From Acanthochlamys bracteata (Eukaryota > Streptophyta > Magnoliopsida > Pandanales > Velloziaceae): a DNA stretch of 64,000 bases. Below, one piece after another: positions 57,825 to 64,000 of the stretch. Each line of letters opens with the position of its first letter. The stretch's first letter is position 1. The notes under the pieces were generated by a model. It searched no databases and was not told where the DNA came from. It saw nothing but the letters and a program-made list of their open reading frames with translations. The translations under genes were made by a program, and so were the position numbers. The stretch lies in the NCBI GenBank assembly GCA_019914995.1, contig CM034130.1:5208001-5272000 (forward strand), given 5' to 3'.

Positions 57825-60658
57825 TGTAATATCTCAAATTTTTTAATGGATTGTCTTGTCAACATAAATGAATTGGGGTGTGTAAGTGGGTCTGTCGGTG
57901 GACTCCAAACCCAACATCGTGTATTAAGTCCTTATCTAGAACCCTCTAATCATTATTTTTCTTACTTACCTTCTCTAATGTTTTGCTTTCTTTCATCTCT
58001 CCCTCCCGAGCCTTGCAGTGTAAACTCTCCGCCGCTCCAAGCTCGCCGACGATCGTCGTTTTCTTCTCCCACGTGAAGCTTCTTTCATTTTATCTTCTCC
58101 CTCGCCGCCGTCTCTTCCTAAGAACTTCAACCGCGGCGGCAACGAGCCCGGGCCATAGGGGCGGGTTTCGCCGGTGAACCATAAATCGTCGGATTTGGGT
58201 CGCCGGAGGACGGGATTTACACCTTGAACCTTCTTTGTCGCTGCTCTACTAACAAATTCTACTCTCCCTCGTCGAATCGTTGCCGTAGCTTTCCGAACCG
58301 ACGCTCATTGCGACCATTGGCGGCGAAGGATCATCGCCGCCGGCGTTCTCATTTCGCTACTACGGTAAGCTTCTAAACCGTTGCAATGGCTTGCTTGAGG
58401 CAATTTAAATTCGACCGGAACCCTAATTGCCGAAATCCGGAGAACTTGGGAGCTCCACTGTTTGGCCGAAATTTGTTTCTTCGTCGGCGGCTGTCGTCAT
58501 GAGCAACCCAAACAGTCGCTTTCGTTGCTACTGCTCCTACCTCTGTCTCACTACTAAAATTTTTCAGTGGTTGAAACTTTAATCGCCGGAGTCCGGCGAA
58601 CAAGGGCCGGAATTGTTAGATGAGCTGCTATACTTAATGTCGTCGTTAAGACTTGTTATTGAAGTAATTATTAATCTTTTCTATGCGGTAGGTATTTTCC
58701 TCAACCGGAGGCATTAAAGTTCGACATAAATACTTGAGCTAATTAGGAGCCTAGTCGATTCGTCATCTAGTTAGGTAAGCTTTTGTCTAACTAGTATTAC
58801 TTTTAAGAATGACATTGAATTTGCGATTTCGAAGGAAGTTAAATCCAAGTGTATGCATTAATGTTGTTGTAGAGCTATAGCTTGGTAAATGCCTAGTGAT
58901 CGATAATGTTGATTAATGGACATTAGTAATTATTTGCGTGTAATTGTTAGGCTTGAAAAGAGGAAGATAGTGTTTTAAGGAAATTGTGGCGGCTTGAGCA
59001 ATAACGAAGGAATTTAAGGTGAGGGTTACCGTGCCATCTTTTTCTTCCTAGATTAACGCTAGGCTTTCGGCACAGGTAACATTGCTTTGATCCTCGGACA
59101 TACCTTGCCATTTTCATGCATTTTACGATTATACCCTTCATAATGCATAAATATATGTGATATATGTTTTCTTGATATGATAAGTATTTATGATAGTATA
59201 AATAGTTACTTGGATTTACAATATGTGGATAAATGTATCAATGAGTATTAAATGGAAATTTGAAAGATGAGTTACATATATATGATTTATGAACATTTGG
59301 ATAAATATTATTATGCCTTACTTAAAGAGTTAAATAATTTATGACGATGATTTTATGGATTTTCTAAATGATTTGAAAACGATTTCGTATGATATTATTA
59401 TGTTTTCATTTAATAAGCTATAGATTATGTGTGACGATTAATTTGAGTTTTATTTAAAATGTTATTTATTGAGGTAATTTGTGGATTTTGAAATGTTTAG
59501 AGATTCGCGCTGCATTGAGGCAGGCGATAGTCAAGGGCTGAGTTCAGGATTTCTCTTCTCTCTCCTCTCTCTTTCGTTTGTAGATTAGGTGGACCCATGC
59601 GTGTGGGGGCGATAATACTACGGCACCCGGGTTAAATATATGGATATGTGGACGAGCTGGAGACGCGGTCTCGCTCGGTCCTTGGTATCTATCCTGACTC
59701 CCTGACTGGGAAAATTATTGTGGATTGATGTTTGGCAATAAATGTTTAATTGTTATAAGTTCTTAATTTACTTATTTATTTGACTTTTAATATGACCTTC
59801 ACTATTCATTAGATATTTTTATAATTTATTTACCTATAAATTTATTTGTTATTTAATATGTTGTACTCTTAACTATCTATAGTTAATTAAATTTTTATTC
59901 AATATTTCTTTTCTTAAATTGGAATGTCTATGCTTATACTTTTAAGAATAATATAAAATACTTATATAGCAGAAAAACATAGTTCCTTGATTTTATTGTA
60001 TGATTAGTTGTTTGAAATATATGCATTACATATAGCTAAACCTCTTGTACTAAGGACTGAGTTGGTATGAGACGACTCAGAACTTAGTAATAATGATCTT
60101 GATCCAATCCCTGCATTTTTGTACATGTAGAAAATTAGTATGTAAACATTAGGATAATGTATTAGAAAACTTAAATGGTGTATTTGTTATTTTTAACCTC
60201 ACTGAGACTGGGCTCATTTCTTTCTTTTCCTTGGCCTCTCCCAGATAGCTCAGAGGCAGTAAAGCGAGACTCTGAATTAGCATCATCCACGAAGCCTACA
60301 TATTGAGGGTATCTTGATGTATCTTAATACTGTATTTTTGCATATAGATAACTCTGTGATCTCAAAAGGCCTGTACAATTCTGTTATGTATTTATGTATT
60401 GTTCTTATGTTTTGGGTATATGTTTGTTTTGTAATATAGTGAGTTGGCTATCGGTAGCCAGTAATTGTTGTTTTTTTATTTTGATAGTATTATCAATTAT
60501 TATTGATATGAATGTTTTCAGATTAGTATATGTCAAAGTTGTGTTTACTCCATTGAGTTTTAGGAGAGGTGCGGTCAAAATTTTATAAAAATTTTGGTAC
60601 TAGTCATTTTGAGTCTGTTGGGACAGTTTTGGTGTTATGCCTAAGTAGGGGCGTGACA
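57825..60658 (+). mobile_element. Solo-LTR-like insertion, 2.8 kb
   Basis: Starts TGTAATATCTC and ends GGGGCGTGACA (TG...CA; the ends also form a rough inverted repeat of the TGTAACnCCCC type). It is flanked by a 5-bp near-duplicate, CCTAT (57820-57824) and TCTAT (60659-60663), and splits the integrase core of the copia element at 55800-60983. It has no coding domain, primer site or polypurine tract, so a solo LTR left by recombination is the simplest reading. The length would suit long-LTR Ty3/gypsy lineages. It contains a GC-rich block (about 57980-58400) and a second one at 59500-59700. Confidence 0.65.
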
Positions 60659-60790
60659 TCTATCTCATCCATGACTGGCTTTTTTTATTATGTAAGTTTT
60701 ATTGATGATTACACTCGTTATATTTTGGTTTATGTCATGCACAATCGGTCAGATCTTCCTTCTATTTATAACTGATTCACCGATCTGGTA

Positions 60791-60983
60791 CTATGAAACG
60801 AATTGAGAGAAAAGAAAATATAATAAAATTGATGATAATAGTTGATGATTAGTTTACATTCAGTAGCTATATATATAGCTAATCATAAGAGTCTAACTAA
60901 TAGACATAATCAATGTAGGATTAAAATAATGCTAAACGGGCCAAAATAAGATGAGCCTATATATAAATTCACATAATCTAACA
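60791..60983 (-). repeat. Copia LTR, reverse orientation (right end of the nested element)
   Basis: About 193 bp, TGAAACGAATTG ... AATCTAACA, nearly identical in plan to 55800-55981 but with an extra 'gataatagttgat' stretch retained. It lies directly against plus-strand integrase sequence. Confidence 0.75.
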
Positions 60984-63300
60984 CATTTCAAATTCTCTTA
61001 GCCTATCTTTTATGTTACATATTTTTCGTTTACTTTACATTATATATCTATAAGATGCTTTTGTAAGAGTAGGCTTGTTATTGTTTTTTTTTTTTGTTAT
61101 TTTGTATAGTATTGTAAGAGTAGGCTTGTTATTGTTTTTTATTTCCTTATTTTGTATAGTATTTTCGTACATGCCATACGGTTGGTCATTCTACTAAGAA
61201 GGGGCGATTATATCATTTAAAGTTTACACATCTTCTTTTTCTATTTCTTAAAATTTAGTTGTGTTATTGTAGTTTCATTTTCCAATATAGGATACGAACA
61301 CTTTTAATGTCAAATTTTAGAATCTTCCTTAAAATGTTTATTTTATAGCTCTTGCACAAGTTTGTTCTTTTTTTATCCGCATTTACATATTCTAAATTTG
61401 CAGAATACTTAACCTTGCCCTTCAATCAAACACTAGTGTTCTTGAGTTAGTTTGTTCTTATATTTTGGGAACTATTACTTTTCACATAATTAACTTTTTG
61501 TATTTAGATCTATCTTAGACGTAAATATTCGGAGCTTCCTACTATACGAAATACATCCACTATTGTGAATCACACTCATTAAACCTAACATTCATTTTCG
61601 CAGTTTTATATTTATGCAGTTACGCTTAAATAGAATGGGCTAGGAACGTAACCATCGTCATAATCTAAAGCTACTTTTCTCTTTTATATTCCTCTTTTGT
61701 TACTAAAATTTTTTTTAGGTAGAAGCATTATTATCTCTGTTAATCTTATCAATATTACTTTATAATCTGTCTTATATGGCAAGACACTTATTGAGCGTCT
61801 TTTTTCTTTTTTCTAAATTATAGTATGATCTACGCTTTTTATTTGCACTTATTTTGTTTTTTTCCTCCGACTGAGCAGACGAAATTGATAACTTGTTGAA
61901 CTAAGTTTATTTTATTTAGTATTAGTTCTGAGTATAAGGAATGTTGCTATTATGATCATTTAGCATGTCGCATTCGTATTTCTTATTACGTCATATTTTG
62001 TTGAGGACTTTTTACTTTATATCTGCATGCTTAATTTTGAACACCATCAAATACACATACCTATAAATTCTCTATTTCTTCTTTTAGTATTTTTATTCTT
62101 CCGATTTAGTTACTTCTCCCTGTAGGTACAACTCCTTCTACGATGATTTGAATATTAGTTCATGAAGATCATTCACATTCCCTACTTATTCCAATTCTAC
62201 CACCTTTTATGCCATCTCTATCTCCATCGCAATCTACACAGTGAACTCACGGACCTTCTAAACATAAGTTTACATTATACTTCTACTTGCCAATTAAATA
62301 TATGCTTTTGTTTTTATATATTGCTGATATAAGTTTAATAGGAGATGATTTAGTAGAGATTGCAGCAACTTAGAGGCACCTTAAGTTTAGTTGAAGAAAT
62401 TTGATTGTTACAATATTTTTTGAACTGAAGATTACGTAGATTAATAGAGCGATTCTAGTTTCTCATTAAATGTATACTATATTAATAGTCTATAAGCATG
62501 TTTGATAGTTGGACCTTTGACACTCGTTTGTAACTTCATTAGAAGTTTCATCTCATATCTAGTGAACTCATCATAGATCATACTTGGTGCAGATAATCAA
62601 TAGGTCGATTTGTGCATCTTTGTCTAGTTAGGCACGATATTATTCATTCAGTGAGTGTTGTCAATCTATTTCTTTCCATTAATATATTATCGTGTTTCAC
62701 TTATTTCAACTATGTTCGAAGAACCATTACTTGCTCAACTTTAATGTCTTTTACATTCATTTGGAGCTTCCGAGTTTTTACCAACGAGATTGTGCAAATA
62801 ATTTCGATCACTAGATGATTTGCTACATATTTATGTTTATTTAATAACGATTAATTAATCTAGTGGCAAAGCACGAAATAAGTAGAGATTACGCGTTCTA
62901 TATGAAAGAAGAGTATAAAGTATAACTGCTACCATTAGAAAAGTTATTTTCTGTAAATATTGCTATATGATATGGTCATATACCTATAGAACATACACAT
63001 ATTTATTATAACAGCTGTAATGATATACCAATTGTAAACAATTCAATTTTTTATGACTAATAAAATATATTAAGATTAATTGTCAATTTATTCATAAACA
63101 ATTTTTGTTGGATACTACTTTTTAATCTTGTGTCTTCTATAATTAACTAACAAGCTTATCAAAATTATTATTTCTTTGCCACAGATATTTTAAATATTAT
63201 TGGGCACATTTATACTATCTAACCGAATATTAGGTTTGAGGGAGACGTTAGATTATAGTTTAGGAATTAGTTAATCATATATATATAAGATAGGATGTAT

Positions 63301-64000
63301 GTACTTCCTACACTTTATACGCACTCCCTAGCTATTTTGGCCGGAGAGTAGAGAGATTTTCAAGTTTAATCTTCAATGTTGGATTGAAGAATTATAAGTT
63401 GAAACTATGTTAACAAAATTTTAGTACAATCGGACATCGATTCGACTTTCATTTAGTCTCTTGATAAAGATGACATAAATAATAAAATTTGACAAAATAT
63501 ATATGTATACTAATAATATTACTTTTAGTAACTTTGTTAGTCGCTATTGTTACTGTTATTGATCATTGTGAAATTATTACTAGTGTTAGTTTTTTTATCA
63601 AGTTGTTAATATATTGTTGGTAAGTAACTCTTGGTGTTCGCTTTTGTATGTTTAGAAGATAGGAGCATTTAAGTATTTGTAGGTATTAAAAGTATTTCTA
63701 CTTTTACTTTTATGCTTTCAAATGTGGTTATGGTGGGATTACTTATTGCTTTCTCTTTCAATTAATTTACAATTTTTGTATCATTTCAGTTTTAGTTGTT
63801 TTCAATTGCTAGGAAAAGGTAATAAAAGTATATTACATTCTTTTGTTTGTTTAACAATTATTTTAGTTTTAATTATTTTCAATTGCTAGATAAGTAAGGA
63901 TGGATTAAAGAAAAATCACCATCCAATAGTTTAATTGTTTTATAACTTTATCATTTATTATTAATTTTTTTTCTGCCCTCTACTTTCCTACTTGAACTTG
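63301..64000. other. AT-rich end of window with a partial family C repeat
   Basis: About 63340-63490 ('ttttggccggagag', 'taatcttcaatgttggattg', 'cttgataaagatgacataaa') matches one arm of the family C fold-back elements. The rest is AT-rich without recognised features. Confidence 0.4.

Larger units (their letters stand above)
55800..60983. mobile_element. Ty1/copia element (fossil) with inverted halves, nested
   Basis: A younger copia insertion in the old one; its ends are LTR sequences in the same (reverse) orientation, flanked by CATT(T) (55796-55800 and 60984-60988). The old element's sequence is continuous across the insertion ('aatctaggtccattt' left, 'caaattctcttagcc' right). Inside, the left part (about 55980-56690) is minus-strand pol (RT/RNase H: YLRGTITRSL, SDADWASDPTTRRS, SWRSKKQAVVACSSTKAEY). 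The right part is plus strand: an LTR end, a primer site, gag/protease (WILDSGASHHM) and the start of integrase, then the solo-LTR insertion and a little more integrase core (FIDDYTRYILVYVMH). It is broken in several places. The head-to-head layout is typical of auto-integration or template switching. Confidence 0.82.
53620..63300 (+). mobile_element. Old Ty1/copia element (fossil), outermost layer of a nest
   Basis: Plus-strand copia remnant, heavily decayed. A primer-site-like 'tgttattagagt' near 53894 follows a 'tttca' LTR end. Gag-like sequence runs about 54.5-55.6 kb and a protease-proximal segment about 55.65-55.80 kb. After the nested insert 55800-60983, GAG-pre-integrase-like sequence resumes at about 60.99-61.3 kb. 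Later pol ends with an RNase H-like stretch near 62.6-62.8 kb and a PPT/LTR-start-like 'tttgagggagacgttaga' near 63238. It is broken in very many places and is clearly the oldest layer. The outer limits are approximate. Confidence 0.65.

Overview
This is an AT-rich flowering-plant nuclear window. The evidence is three plant-type host genes plus a GC-rich fourth, plant-specific gene families (arogenate dehydratase, phytosulfokine, class A heat-shock factor), GT-AG introns, an Athila-clade Ty3/gypsy retrotransposon, Ty1/copia fossils, hAT and Harbinger-like MITEs, and a tRNA-Asp primer-binding site. The order or family of the plant cannot be fixed from the sequence. The unusually GC-rich, intronless arogenate dehydratase in an AT-rich background would fit a monocot, but this is only a hint.

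Four host genes look intact. (1) An intronless, plastid-targeted arogenate/prephenate dehydratase at 18089-19438 (+), the last step of phenylalanine synthesis. (2) A three-exon phytosulfokine precursor at 42288-42867 (+), ending in the YIYTQ hormone; its exons are too short to stand out as open frames. (3) A two-exon class A heat-shock factor resembling HSFA3 at 48625-45621 (-), with DRE-type cores upstream. (4) A single-exon spermidine-synthase-fold / METTL13-like methyltransferase at 52606-51212 (-).

Four host-gene relics are decayed: a signal-anchored coiled-coil protein (about 1138-1800, +), a TIC100/EMB1211-like plastid import subunit (about 11218-14370, +), and, on the minus strand, the 5' part of a GH17 beta-1,3-glucanase gene (about 35230-34400) running straight into the 5' coding exons of the FACT subunit SSRP1 (34202 to about 33240). 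The last two form a chimeric array with plausible splice sites.

The rest is mobile DNA. A nearly full-length but broken Athila-type element occupies 21217-30414, with LTRs about 4% diverged. Two non-autonomous hAT elements with exact 8-bp target duplications lie at 4136-4682 and 38828-39681; the second sits inside a copia fossil. A large set of AT-rich fold-back MITEs (families A, B and C here) is scattered throughout, with a local tandem amplification at 43.2-44.6 kb. The right-hand 10 kb is a three-level nest: an old copia fossil (about 53.9-63.3 kb) holds a younger copia element (55800-60983) whose two halves and LTRs are in inverted arrangement, and that element holds a 2.8-kb solo-LTR-like insertion (57825-60658).

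The intact host genes are unrelated in function and act independently; nothing suggests an operon-like or biosynthetic cluster. All calls come from reading the sequence and remembered family motifs; no database search was run.
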